A stretch of DNA of 64,000 bases from assembly GCA_022701365.1 (NCBI GenBank), contig JAKUHH010000080.1:622436-686435 (forward strand), given 5' to 3'. This DNA comes from Mycocentrospora acerina (Eukaryota; Ascomycota; Dothideomycetes; Pleosporales). Both the position numbers and the translations under genes were made by a program. The first letter of the stretch is position 1. Each line of letters starts with the position of its first letter. The notes below the pieces were generated by a model that made no database searches, had not been told where the DNA came from, and was given only the letters and a program-made list of their open reading frames with translations. Below, one piece after another: positions 11,320 to 22,516 of this stretch.

Positions 11320-11735
11320 GTTAGAATGTGATCGTCAATGTCGTCTTCGTTGATAGTAGTAGAATCGGAGTTGGGGGCAAAGTAAAAAGGAGGTCGCAAG
11401 CTTACCCTAGGGCCATGTTTGCCCTTGCGAGTGAGCGCTCCCATCAAACTCGGCAAGGCGACAATGACGGTGAATGTCGCGTAAAGAGGTACGCGACCCG
11501 CGTTCCAAAGTCAGCCACCGCTAATTTAGCGCGATGTGGCATGACACGCACCTATAGAAAGAATCATTGTATTTCAACTCTAGTTTTACCAAATCTGGTT
11601 GAAAACAAACTTATCAAACAAAGCGAGAAACACCAAGACCAGTCAATTATGGAAGAAAATTCTCGAATTGTCGCGTTGTTGAAGCCGCTTCCTACACAAA
11701 TCATACATACTACCTCACTCTCCTGTCTAACACAG
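11320..11735. promoter_or_regulatory. Upstream region of the WD40 gene, 3' flank of the permease
   Basis: Some 416 bp lie between two minus-strand genes. The region should contain the WD40 gene promoter and 5' UTR (next to 11319) and the permease 3' UTR (next to 11736). I see no distinctive motif. Confidence 0.4.
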
Positions 11736-13551
11736 CTAAATCTTCTTTCCCTTCGCTTCCACATCATCATTCCTATCATGCCGGCTTTCTGTAACTGCTA
11801 GTCCCGCAACAGGAACCTCCTCACCAGGCGCAACATCAGTTGGCACTGGTGGTCCCGTGAAATCCTTCCGTCCTCTCACAAAATACCAAATAACACTAAT
11901 CAGCGCAAAGCCTGCGAAGACCACGCTTGCATAGTTCATTGTCGTGGGATCCACAGGCAGGCTTACTGGCATGCAGAACAACACAACCGCAAGGCAAATC
12001 CACACAAGTGTAGCAACGTTGATGAAGTACCCAAAGCGACCAAGGGAATACGAGGAGTTTTTGACGGCGCGACGACCACGTAGGACGGATATGAGAATGG
12101 GCATGCCGTAGGATGTGGATAAGCAGATTGTTGCTACACCGGTGAAGGAATTGAACGCCGCGGAGCTACCGAAGTAGATGAGTCCAAGGAGCATGTCGAC
12201 AACTGTAGAAAGGACAAGCGCCATGAGTGGAATATCGAAGCGTTTGTCAACTTTACTCCAGATGCTAGATCCAGGGATGGCGCCATCGCGAGCAAAGGCA
12301 TATGTGCAGCGAGAGGCAGCGGTGAGCGCACCTGTACCTGCGAAGAAGAGGATTCCAAGGATCAGGAACAAGAGGCCGAATCCGCCTGCTGCGGAGCCTG
12401 TAACTGTCTTGAAGAGAAGACCAATGGGTTGGCCGTTGGCAACGCCGCGGAGCAACTCTACATCTGGAAGAACGAAGAGGAGGGGGATTAGGTAGATGAT
12501 ACCAGTGACTCCAGCGGCGAAAACAGACAGGACAATGGCCTTTGGCACTTCGCGTTCGGGAAAGGCGACTTCTTCGCACATGGAAGCGACCATGCCGTAT
12601 CCAGTGAGCGTATAGGCAGCTTGCAAAAGCCCAACGAAGAATGCCCATCCAGCTGGCCTAGAACATTATTAGCATCGAGTTCTGCATCTCTTCTTCTAAA
12701 ATTCCGAAAAATACGTAGGGTACTTACCATCCACTTTGACTCGCATCGTAATGCGTAAATACAAACTCAGCATCCCTCTTTTCGTCCGCCATAGTCAATA
12801 GTACTATCAAGATGATAACTACACTGCTTGCCGTCCAGTAGATGCAAACCTTGTTGATCAAATCCAAGTACTTTGCCCCAAAAATGTTAACGCTCATGCA
12901 AATCAGCATAACCGCCCAGAACATCAGTACAGTCTGCCATTGATTCGCAACAAAATCCTCGTTCCACAATGTAATAGCGGAGAGAATAAGCTGGCCTCCA
13001 GAAAAGCAAATCGAGAGCGTGACCGTCCAGTTGCCCACTAAAGTCAGCCAGCCGGTCACCCAACTAGCGATTGGTGCCCATTCGCGTGTGCTCAGCATTG
13101 CGCTCCAGTAGTACACGCCGCCCGCTGTAGGGTAGACGGCGCAGATTTCTGCCAGGGATGCCGCGATGCAGAGCGAAATAATAGAGACGAGGACCCAGCC
13201 CCAGAGGATTGTTACGCTCTGACCGTCGGTGAGTGTGATGTACATTGTTGTTGAGAGACCAAAGGGAACGGCCATGATGGCGAAGGACCTTTTGCAGCGT
13301 CAGTTAAAAACAACCTTTGACATTTCTATACCCAGCAAGCCACATTCTCCAAATTCTCTTCGAATCGATATATTCGCAAAAGGGGGAAGATGAACTCACA
13401 TTCCCAACACACTCAACATGCTCAGATTCCGCGGCAACTCGCTCTGATACCCCATCTTCGCCAGCGCCGCATCAGCACTCGGATCCGACATTGATGTTTT
13501 CCTCCCTGCGCCATGCGCGCTCTCCGCGACTGAAGAATTTCTCTTCATCAT
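11736..13551 (-). CDS. APC-family amino-acid/choline/GABA permease
   Basis: Three exons, 13551-13400, 13288-12728 and 12657-11736, give 544 residues. Phases fit at LSVLGM-SFAIMAVP and DASQSGW-PAGWAFF. About twelve hydrophobic segments lie between residues ~45 and ~505, with polar tails at both ends. The stretch SVTILWGWVLVSIISLCIAA followed by EICAVYPTAGGVYYW is typical of the fungal Hnm1/Uga4/GabA group. These are plasma-membrane proton symporters for choline, GABA or basic amino acids; which of these cannot be decided from sequence alone. The start is the first of a tandem ATG (MMKRNSSV). A later in-frame Met, SMSDPSAD, is a possible alternative. The 3' end lies ~0.4 kb from the WD40 gene start. 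Confidence 0.88.
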
Positions 13552-14593
13552 CTTTCCTGTGTGTAAAAGTCCCAATCTCTTGCTGTCTTTCTCGCTCCAA
13601 TCGCCTCTCGCTCTCTTGTCGCGACACGAAACGCGCAATGGTGGGCCGTAGATTAGATGGATGTGCAACTAGCCACGCAGGTACATGCAGTCGAACGGAA
13701 GGGATCGACAAAAAAACCTCGTGCAGCGTAGCTTCGTTTGTTGGTCGACGTTCCTGAGCGTCAGGAGTCTAGAAGGAGAAAAGAAACCAAATACAAACTC
13801 AAAGCAAGCAAGACAAGCAAGCTATACCACTGCCGACAACACCGGCGCGTGCACTTGCGCTTGCTTAGTACTTGGTTGCCGACCTCTCCCCCACAGCCCA
13901 GAACCTCGCGATCCAAGCGTCGGTCCGTCTCTTAGCTAAACCACCACACGCAACCCTGCAATCGAATAGATAGATACGCTTTGAACACGGAATCTAGCGC
14001 TCGATAGGACAAATGCGCCGCCTGGTATCTACCCAATCTGCCCTATCGTGGTCACACGAGTAAGCCTTTTGCGATAGCTGGCGTGTAGCTTGTGCTATCG
14101 GTCAGCCTCCGACGCAGCAGGCGCAATGCAATCGTTCGTTTAATTATCGTCGTGTGTAAACCTGTTATGTCAGATAACGCTTGGCTGGCATGTGCACCGA
14201 CGGGGTCGTGCGTCATCCCGGGTGGGCATGCCGAGTTTGCGGGGGAATGTCGGAGGGGGCGGGCAGGGGACTTCATGTCTGTTTTAGGCGCCACCTAGGA
14301 TTGATGGATGCAAAAGAGAGATGGAATGTTTGCGCCTCTTTTCTCTTAATTTAGAGGATTTGACTAGCTACTGGCGTATCACGCTACCTGTAAATGCTTG
14401 TTATCTTGCAACGCCGGCGCGAATTATTGGTATCGTGAGATTACATTCACTAAATACCTCCGATACTTCCTGGAGATTGAGATGTTCGTGATTATCTCGT
14501 ATCAAGCTTACCAACTCCGAGCATTGTTATCTTCCCATTTGTTTCCTCCAAACCCGGTCCCTCACATCATTAATGGGAAACTTCTTAAAGTTT
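13552..14593. promoter_or_regulatory. Promoter side of the permease gene
   Basis: About 1 kb between the permease start and the 3' end of the chromodomain gene. It should hold the permease promoter and long 5' UTR. Short open frames exist on both strands but show no family signature. I see no repeats. Confidence 0.4.
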
Positions 14594-17500
14594 TTATAGC
14601 TTACGCTTCGGCATCGCCCACTCATAGAAGTCAAACTTACTCTCCTGGCTCGGCTTTCCGAGCTCTTCGATCAGCTGCTCAGGTGTAATGACATCGGCGA
14701 TGTTCTGGATCTTCTTCCATGATTGTACGTAGAGAGCTGAGGGCTCGGTGTGTACCACGTAAAAGTGTCGATAGTCGCGACGCATATCAATGAGCAAACC
14801 GACATAGTACTGTATCATGCGTAAATTGGCTTCCTCCTGGCTACGAGCGAGGGTGTTAAAGTAGTCGAGAGGCTCCTCCTTAGCGACATCGTAGCGCTCT
14901 GATAGGATTGGATACTTGTCTTGAATCATGCTGAGAGGGACGAGAGGTTCGTCTTGCTCAATCCAGTTTGTCTCATTAAGCAGTTCATAGAGCCTGGCAC
15001 GGCTTAGATGATCTGGGTGTCCAGCTTGCAGATCTGTGTCGTGCTTCTCGCATGTCTGCCAAAGGTGCTGCATTAGTTCTGGACGCACACAAAGGCGCCA
15101 AAATACAGCAGCATCATTGACCTCGTGCCACGGCGAGGTTGGGCCTGCAAGTTGGCGAAGCTTCCTGATCTTCGCGAAAAAAAGGTTGACAATCTTGAGA
15201 GCTAGTTGGGGTTTCTTGTCAAAAACCTCGTCTGTGATGTAGATGAAGCCACCGAGAGGGAAAATTTCAATGCGATCGTATCGGAGTTCAGGCGGAAAGT
15301 CGGATGCTGCTGAATCACACCCGAGAGCAGGCTGTAGTCCAATGGACCAGATGCGCACATCGCTCCTGAGTATCTGGCCAAAAGCTGGCAATTCAGAGAA
15401 GTATTCAAAGTCAGGATGCGCAACAATAACGCCAGTTTTTCCTTGCATGATCTGCTGCCTGAAGTGATCCCAAGAACCGTCGTACCAAGCGTTGCCAACC
15501 TCAACATGGTGCATCAAAAGCCACCGAGTGACGAGATCAAGCTCTTCCGCATGATCCTGAGGATGATATAGCAGAAATACTCTTCTGCCCACCATTTCAT
15601 TTCCATTTTTGCTGCCAGTAAACATATCGACAAAGTCAAGTTTGCAAGCTGACTCAATCATCTGCTTAATCTGTAAACACAGCGTCGCCACTGGGGGATT
15701 TTTAATCAGTTTCGCATGCTGAGATGGCTGTGAAATGACTTCTTCGGTCGATAGTCCCGCTGTTGGTACTAAATGCCGCGTATTTGTAGGATTTGGGGTC
15801 TTCGTGAGGATATTTGCTAGAGAATCTGTCATCTCAAAATCACTTGCCGACCCAAATTCAATAGTGTTATTGTGTTCAAAACGAACAATTTGTCTCTCTT
15901 GGGTTAGTCTGGCATTGTTTGGGTCTAGAAAATGATCAGTTATTAGTCTCAGCCATGACGAAAAGGTCAGACGTACTCTGTTCATCAGAAGGTAAGACTG
16001 GGTCGGCATCCGTTTGACCATGTCTTAATCGACACTTTCCTACAGAAAAAGGACATTTCCCGTTTTTCCAATCATGGCAGATCTTGTCGATAGTAGCATT
16101 AGGAGGTTGATCTGCAACGATTCCAGTGTCCCGATGCTGAAAACTGCAACTCTCTGACGGATTTCGACAATGACCGTTCTTCCAATACCAACAGGTGATG
16201 AGGTCCGAGGGCAGATTCCCATTCGCTTTTCCAAGTTGCGGTTTTCCGCGTACATTTTGTTTGTTGACGGGGACTTGATTAGAGTCTATCGATATGGGCT
16301 CACCAGGGCGATTCTCTGACCACCCTGTGTTTTGGTGAGCAAAGCTACAGTCATCAGCCGACTTAAAGCAGCGGTTATCCAACCAAAAAGTGCATGTAAG
16401 TGGCGGATTGCGGTATTTTGCTGGTACTGACCCGTCTGCAGGTGCAAGTTTGATATCTCGACCAAAGCCATCTTTATGGCGATGCAAGAAGCGGCAGTTC
16501 AAGTTACCATAGGTACAGTTCCTACTAAGTCTCCAGTGAGGGCAGACCAAGGGAATTTTGTTTTGCTCCCACTTTTCGAAACAATTATGAACATCTCTAG
16601 AAGCTCGTCGTGGTTTATCGTCGTCAGACCTAGCTTCTTGGACGCGGCGATTTGTGATATCTCGGCGACTGTACGGGTTGTCGTCAACAGTCGTAACCCT
16701 TGGCCTAGCTTTTGTTTCTGAAGCACCATAAACAATTTCGAGTGCATTGAAATCAGGTACAGCTTCAGCACGTGATTTCTTTTCAGCAAGCCCGCGATAC
16801 TTCATCCTACCATACAGTTTCTCGTTACCATGCCTATTTCTTTGTGTCAGTATTTTTGGCTGATTCACCATCTTGATGCCAGTTCCGTATGACCTTGGGC
16901 CTGCGACGCTACTTTTGATTGCGGACATCTTAGGCGCAGCCGTTGCCGCAAGTCTTCCGGTCCCTATTGACGTGGTTTTCGTTTTAGATTTGGAGGCTAG
17001 ACTACAGGCAGTACCAGCCTTTTCTTGAGACAAAAATTTGGATTGGATAGTTAGACTGGTTACCTGCTGTAACTTCTTCTCGCCGTTGTCGATTCCGCTT
17101 AATGCTATTTTTGGGGGCGTTGTAATTTGCTTGACCGAAGTTCCAGCTTGTACGTTTACTTCTCGTTTATTTTGTTTCGTCTTATTAACTGCAGATTCTG
17201 GATTATGGTCTTGCAAGCTCTCCGATAAGTAATGCTTAGGGATATGGGCACCGGAAAATGAGGAATCATTGTCTGTAGAGGACTGATAAACGGGGGGGTT
17301 CCGAGTGTTTGGAGATTGTTTTGAGCGGGGTGACAACGATTCCTGACTGTCCACAAATAGGCTGTCAAAAGAGTTGACAATACTCTCGTCTTTCGGTCCA
17401 TGGGTTCTGGGCGACTCGGGTCTACTTTGAGTAGCGCGCTTTGACTGGATGAGTGGGAGATCGTGCTCACTGTCGTCATCAGATGAGACGATGCGCCTTG

Positions 17501-18257
17501 CTTGCCTCTCTTGTTTGCGTTTCTTCTTTTCGCGTTTCTCCTGCCTACGTGCTTTGGCTGTCTCTGCCTTTGTCACAGATCTTTTGAAACGATTCTTGTT
17601 TTTCAGTTTCATTTCGTCGAACGCGCTCTTTCCCATCATCCTACGTTTCTCCGCCCACTCATCCACAAGGGCGGTGCCATCTAAATTTTCTGAGGGCTCC
17701 CAGGTACCTGTTGAAAGTCAGTGTCGTTGTACAATATGATGAGTGGATAATGAGATCATAATTAAAGTCGCAGAATTCTTTCCATCTTGCACACTGCAAA
17801 ATAAAAGAGCGACCATGTGTCTAAAAATAAGGCCTTTGGAGACTTGAGCTAGGCGAATATCTATGGTATCGTTTAAGCCCATCCATCTGACCTGGCCAAC
17901 CTATTAAGAATATCACGTTCACAACTACAACATCACGACTTCATAATAGAAATTTGTGAGGCGCGCACCAATTTTTGTTGGTTGCTCGTAGAGGCGATTC
18001 AGGGGAAGCTCTTACATCTAAGAAATATGGTTAGTTTTTGCTCCACAATGATAGTAGTTAGGAAGAACATGCCTGTGCCAATCGTATTCCAGCCACTTGA
18101 CCAAGTACCTCATGGTGCCATCGCCACGATCACGTTTTTCACTGAGAATGAATTCGACGTTGTATTCATCTTCCTCGTCACTTGGTAAAGTCGACGTGAG
18201 GGATATAGTGTCAGTGTCGTAGGTGTCATAAGCGTTGTCATGGTCGCAGTCGCCCAT
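14594..18257 (-). CDS. Chromodomain / four-CCCH zinc finger protein (first junction unresolved)
   Basis: Recognisable exons: about 18257-18070, 17707-15977 and 15924-14594. The last two join in phase (donor GTACGT, acceptor TTCTAG; SDEQ-NPNNARL). The first exon begins MGDCDHDNAYDTYD and carries most of a chromodomain (EYNVEFILSEKRDRGDGTMR, then YLVKWLEYDWHR). The second opens with the missing end, TWEPSENLDGTALVDEW. A basic coiled region follows (ETAKARRQEKREKKKRK), then four CCCH fingers of pattern C-x7/8-C-x6-C-x3-H. The last exon is a ~440-residue domain I do not recognise (LLYHPQDHAEELDLVTRWLL, GKTGVIVAHPDFEYF). A chromodomain reads methyl-lysine on histone H3 and CCCH fingers usually bind RNA, so a role linking RNA and silent chromatin is plausible inference. 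The 17708-18070 junction does not keep frame with any standard donor. Confidence 0.65.
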
Positions 18258-18721
18258 CTTGTCAAGGCTCACGCAGCTTTGCCAGCTTTAAAGTGAGTGA
18301 ATTTGGCGCACACGGCGAGACGACTATAAGCCTCGCGGATGTGTGCAGCCCTTTTAACCAAACGTAGGCGAGATTGCCTAATGTTGTTTGTTTGCTTGTT
18401 TTGTTTGTCCGTTTGAGGCGACACTGCAGGCGCGATCGCTTAGGCGTTGTTGGTGCTACATGTGGAGCACCCCTCACTAGCGTGCTAGCCCGCATACGGC
18501 CTTGGCATCCCTGCGAGCGTCTCGTCTCCTTTGTGTGTGCATGCTTAGAGGCAGCCACATATCTACCACCACCGCCCTTTGACGACATCTACGACCTCTG
18601 CAAGCTCCCGCCTGCTCTACGACTCTCTTCCTTGACACGCCGCCTATCCACACCCTGCCCCGCGCTACCGCCCAGGCTCCAGCTCCCGCTGCGCATCATC
18701 CCCACCCCGCCCACGGCAACC
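18258..18721. promoter_or_regulatory. Divergent promoter, chromodomain gene / YPT31
   Basis: A shared 464-bp region between two divergent starts. It contains a TTTG-rich run at about 18385-18415 and the palindromic GCGATCGC near 18433. On the YPT31 side it becomes pyrimidine-rich before the ATG, as is common for constitutive fungal promoters. Confidence 0.5.
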
Positions 18722-19707
18722 ATGGCGAACGACGAATATGACGTGAGTACCTGCCTGTGCAACCGCTTTGTGCTGTGACCTGCGCTGACATGCCGTGTGC
18801 AGTTTCTCTTCAAGGGCATGCTCCTTCCCTGCCCCTCATACCACGCTCCCCCGCTAATCGTGCACAGTCGTCCTCATTGGAGACTCTGGCGTCGGTAAAT
18901 CCAACCTATTGAGTCGATTCACCCGCAACGAGTTCAACCTCGACTCCAAGTCGACTATTGGCGTCGAGTTCGCGACCCGCTCCATCCAAGTAGACGCCAA
19001 AACCATCAAGGCCCAGATTTGGGATACAGCTGGCCAGGAGCGCTATCGCGCCATCACCTCCGCATACTATCGTGGCGCAGTAGGCGCACTGCTCGTCTAT
19101 GACATCAGCAAGCACCAGACGTATGAGAACGTGACAAGGTGGCTGAAGGAACTGCGCGACCATGCCGACGCCAACATTGTCATTATGTTGGTTGGAAACA
19201 AGAGCGATTTGAGGCATCTGCGGGCAGTGCCTACCGAGGAGGCCAAGCAGTTCGCAAGTGCGTAATTTTTGTCTATGCTGTGAGAAGCTGTACCCTACAA
19301 ATGACGGCGGCTGACATATTTCCTCCTTAGGCGAAAACAACTTGTCGTTCATCGAGACTTCAGCCTTGGACGCCAGCAACGTAGAGCTCGCCTTCCAGAA
19401 CATCCTCACAGGTGCGCTACACTCCTATAATACATTACGTGGAAGCTGGCATCAGAGTGGCTTGCGCGCATGTCTGCGCTATCCAAGAGATGTAGACTTG
19501 AACCGTTGTCACTACTCTGATGCTTCATTCCTCGTAATCGTATTCCCCGCCACCAACTCTGCTAACCCATAATCAGAAATCTACCGTATTGTCTCAAGCA
19601 AGGCTCTGGATCAGGGGGATGGCGCCGGAAATGTCCTTCCTGGTGATCGCAAGGTCATTGAGATTAGCCAGTCAGCCGACGCGGAGCAGAAGAAGGGATG
19701 CTGCTAG
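18722..19707 (+). CDS. YPT31: Rab11/Ypt31-type GTPase
   Basis: Five exons: 18722-18742, 18803-18815, 18868-19257, 19331-19411 and 19577-19707, for 211 residues. Motifs are complete: P-loop GDSGVGKSN (16-24), switch I STIGVEF (40-46), WDTAGQE (63-69), NKSD (122-125), ETSAL in the late exon, and the C-terminal double Cys for geranylgeranylation. The effector region fits Rab11/RabE (Ypt31/32), which acts at the late Golgi and recycling endosomes. Exon 2 is only 13 nt. The intron after it begins with GC, not GT (G/GCATGC...CACAG). No GT donor there would keep the frame FLFKVVLIGD, so a GC-AG intron is required. TRAPPII, whose subunit Trs120 is encoded at 37-41.7 kb, is the known exchange factor for this Rab. 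Confidence 0.94.
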
Positions 19708-20091
19708 ACGATCAAACTATACACTTCACACCCGACTTGTTGTTCATGCATCTGTAACCTGACCGAAGAGAGCCAGCGCGCTTTAGACGACGAACATACC
19801 GCGTGCTACGCCCAACGATTCGGATATACATGGCATGCGAATAATCACTAGTCATGCGGATGTCTACGGCGTCTGGGAAGTTCATTCAGTCTGCCGGCTT
19901 AGGGGTCTGTGTTTTGCTTTCTTTGCATGCGTGCTGGGGGGTTCTTTTCTTTACATTTAGTCCGGCGGCGGTAATGCGACACGCTGCTGTATGCAATGAA
20001 ATTATGACAGCTATATTTACGAGGCTTTGTTGCTACCTGTAACTGCCTCACTCACCCCTTTCATCAATGTGATCCAACAAGCTTACTTCTC
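19708..20091. other. 3' region between YPT31 and the next gene
   Basis: The gap separates two convergent genes (384 bp). It holds the 3' UTRs and I see nothing else in it. Confidence 0.4.
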
Positions 20092-20835
20092 TTAAAACTT
20101 CCGCCACCCTTTACCCCCACTGACCATGTCATCAGAAATCTTCTGGATCTCCTCGCTGTTTTTCACCCATGCACTGCTCGCATCCTCCCACTCACCCTCC
20201 CCAAACTTCCTCCCGCACCACTCCAACACCTTCCTCAATTCAACTCTAATTTTCTCCTCCAATCGTCTTCCCTCCTGCGCATCCCTTTCTCCAGCTCTCT
20301 TCTTCCTCCACCCCTCAACCTCATCAATCAACTCCTCCGCCCTCTTCCCCTGATACACATGCTCCAACAACCCCTCTTCAATCCCCTTCGCCTTGACGCC
20401 CCGCATCACATCCCCACCCAACCGTTCCCCTTGATCCCGTCTCTTCGCAACAAACCCCTCACAAATATCCCCCACATCTCCTATCCAAAGCCGCGAGTTC
20501 CGCATGTCGCCCTCGCACCGGTGCAGGATCCCGTGTAGAAGCATCCCCTCAACGGCGGGCGCGGCTTGCATGTGGCGGACGAGGAAGTGTGCGCTGGGGA
20601 GGTCGGCGTTGAGGATATGTAAGGTGGCTTCGAGTGTGGGGTGTAGGGAGAGGGAGGATATTTGAGAGGTGAGCGACAGGTGTGTAGGTTTCTGAGGGGG
20701 CAGGAGGAGAGCGGTGGAAGAAAGGAGGTGGGAGGCGAGGGCGTGGAGGGTGGGGGCTGATCCCAAGGTAGAGATAGAGGCGGTAGTAGTGGAGAAGGAA
20801 TTTATTGTTGAAGCGTGGGTTTGAAAGGATGACAT
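20092..20835 (-). CDS. Conserved fungal protein of unknown function
   Basis: Single exon, 247 residues, starting MSSFQTHAST. The conserved core is at about 65-130: HILNADLPSAHFLVRHMQ, then EGMLLHGILHRCEGD and SRLWIGDVGD. I recall this as a signature of an uncharacterised ascomycete family, in which the His-rich LHGILHR-EGD segment is best conserved. The C-terminal half is charged and probably helical (RLEEKIRVELRKVLEWCGRK). No signal peptide or membrane segment is seen, so it is probably cytosolic. The coding strand is extremely C-rich in the first half and G-rich in the second (see findings). No function can be given. Confidence 0.75.
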   Translation of the reverse strand: MSSFQTHASTINSFSTTTASISTLGSAPTLHALASHLLSSTALLLPPQKPTHLSLTSQISSLSLHPTLEATLHILNADLPSAHFLVRHMQAAPAVEGMLLHGILHRCEGDMRNSRLWIGDVGDICEGFVAKRRDQGERLGGDVMRGVKAKGIEEGLLEHVYQGKRAEELIDEVEGWRKKRAGERDAQEGRRLEEKIRVELRKVLEWCGRKFGEGEWEDASSAWVKNSEEIQKISDDMVSGGKGWRKF

Positions 20836-21501
20836 GACTGTAGATTTTAGGTGTTGGCCGATATGGTGTGCTCCGTTAGGGGAGGAGGAAGTGTCTGTCT
20901 TTGCGTGGTGCGGTTGAGTTTGTAGACGGGACTTCTGAGGGAATCAAAAGACTATACAGACAATTAAAAAGTGCACAAAGTACACAACTCGGACTGTTGT
21001 TGGAAACAAAATTTGGACTCCGTAAACAAGTGACGCGCACATCTATTATGATGCACACGTCATTATGGACCCTGCATGATCTCAAGATGAATTGATCAAG
21101 CACTGACGTGTTGGGGTTGGAGTACAAACATCCGAGCGTCAATGAAATTGTCAGATGAAATAAAAGATTTGGCCGAGGAGATGATTGGGAGATGAAAAAA
21201 TGCTAGTAAATTTTAGGTATATGGAAAAGCGCCAACTACATGCGCCATCCTATCTGCGAATCCATTACCAATACCGAATTCACCCATCCACCCATCTAAC
21301 TGGGAACAGTAGAAATACAGGCCTCGTAAGAACGTGTGATGAATCGCATGCTGCTAAACGCCGTCAAAAGATGAGAAAGGTGGAGATCTGAAAATTCGTG
21401 GTTGGTGTCTGATGTCGTGGAAAAAGTCGAACCGCTACAAAGCGGGCGTCGAAGAAATCCTGGGGTAATATGGGGTGGAAGATAATTCGGTGTGAGCGGG
21501 C
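20836..21501. other. Promoter of the 247-residue gene and 3' flank of RCF2
   Basis: About 670 bp. The part next to 20836 should be a promoter, and the rest the 3' UTR of the mitochondrial gene. It is AT-richer than its neighbours. No further element is seen. Confidence 0.4.
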
Positions 21502-22516
21502 TCATGACTCAGTCTCCTTCTTGCTGGGCTTTGCAGGCTTAGACTCTTGCACCTTGGCCTTGACCCTGGCCTCACGCTCCTTTATGCGCTCCTCTTCAGC
21601 CTCTACCATTTCTGTAAAATGAAAGTCAGCATATGGTCTCCTAGATTGATACCTTGTAGAAATATGCTGTCATCTCGACAAACTCGTGGTAGAATGTGAC
21701 CCATCTTGTCACCCCACCAATTCCACAGGTTTGCATAAGAAAAAAGTCAAAACTTACCTCTCCACTGGTCCTCACCAGCATACCTCTCATGGTGGATCTT
21801 CTTCTCAATCATGTGCTTGTGCTCAGGATCATTAGGGTCCAGTACTCGAATTGTCTCCCAGCGACCTTGTCCGTTTGCCGCATCCGCACCCTCAAGCGCA
21901 AAACTGGTGAGCAGCGCTGCCAGTGTCGCGCCTTGAGCATACATACGCGCCTGGACCAATTTTTGGCTACCACTTAGGTACCTGTTGCGGTTGACCATTG
22001 TCCACGACCCCGCCATGGAGGCGACCCAGAAGCCGAAGAGAAGGGGGTATCGGTTGCCCGCAGCCCAGTCTTTGGCACGCTGGAGGGCTGTCTTGTTGCC
22101 TTCGATAAGAGCTTCGCGTTCACGTTCACGCTCGACTTGCGCTTTCTTTTGAGGGGTGTGCTCAATATCGTAGGCAGCTGAGGCGCGGTCGGCAGCGATG
22201 ACGGCTGGAGGAAGGCCATGTTAGTTGTACTGTTGATTTGAAGCCTTGATAATTTGTTTCAACGTACCAATAAATGTTCCTGTCGATGCGACAAGGAAGA
22301 CGCGGAAGGGAATTGTGAGTGCTCGGAAAGAAGCATATCTTTTACTAGCTGCTATAACGCTGGCAGCACCTAGTCCTGTTCCAATGAGACCACCAATTGA
22401 TCCGCCTTTGATAGTGGCACTAACATAGTATCAGTATTCTGGTTTTTTTATCTTGATGTCAGCAGCAAAGCTCACTTGTAATGTGCCTGCTCCTCTTCCT
22501 GGGTAAGAACCTTCAT
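21502..22516 (-). CDS. RCF2: Rcf2-like mitochondrial HIG1-domain protein
   Basis: Four exons: 22516-22476, 22419-22268, 22204-21758 and 21611-21502, 249 residues, all phases consistent. The N-terminus MKVLTQEEEQAHY is followed by two hydrophobic segments (GGSIGGLIGTGLGAASVIAA and RVFLVASTGTFIAVIAAD). The HIG1 domain lies at about 120-185: a membrane segment, then KLVQARMYAQGATLAAL, whose QAR-x3-AQG-x3 pattern is the HIG1 type 2 signature. A charged C-terminal helix (EEERIKEREARVKAKVQ) closes the protein. Rcf2 sits in the inner mitochondrial membrane, binds cytochrome c oxidase and the III-IV supercomplex, and tunes respiration. The first 13-codon exon fixes the start. Confidence 0.88.

Noticed and set aside
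17708..18070. Transposon or MITE inserted in the chromodomain intron
   Set aside because: I found no terminal inverted repeats or target-site duplication at the edges; left as an unresolved junction only.
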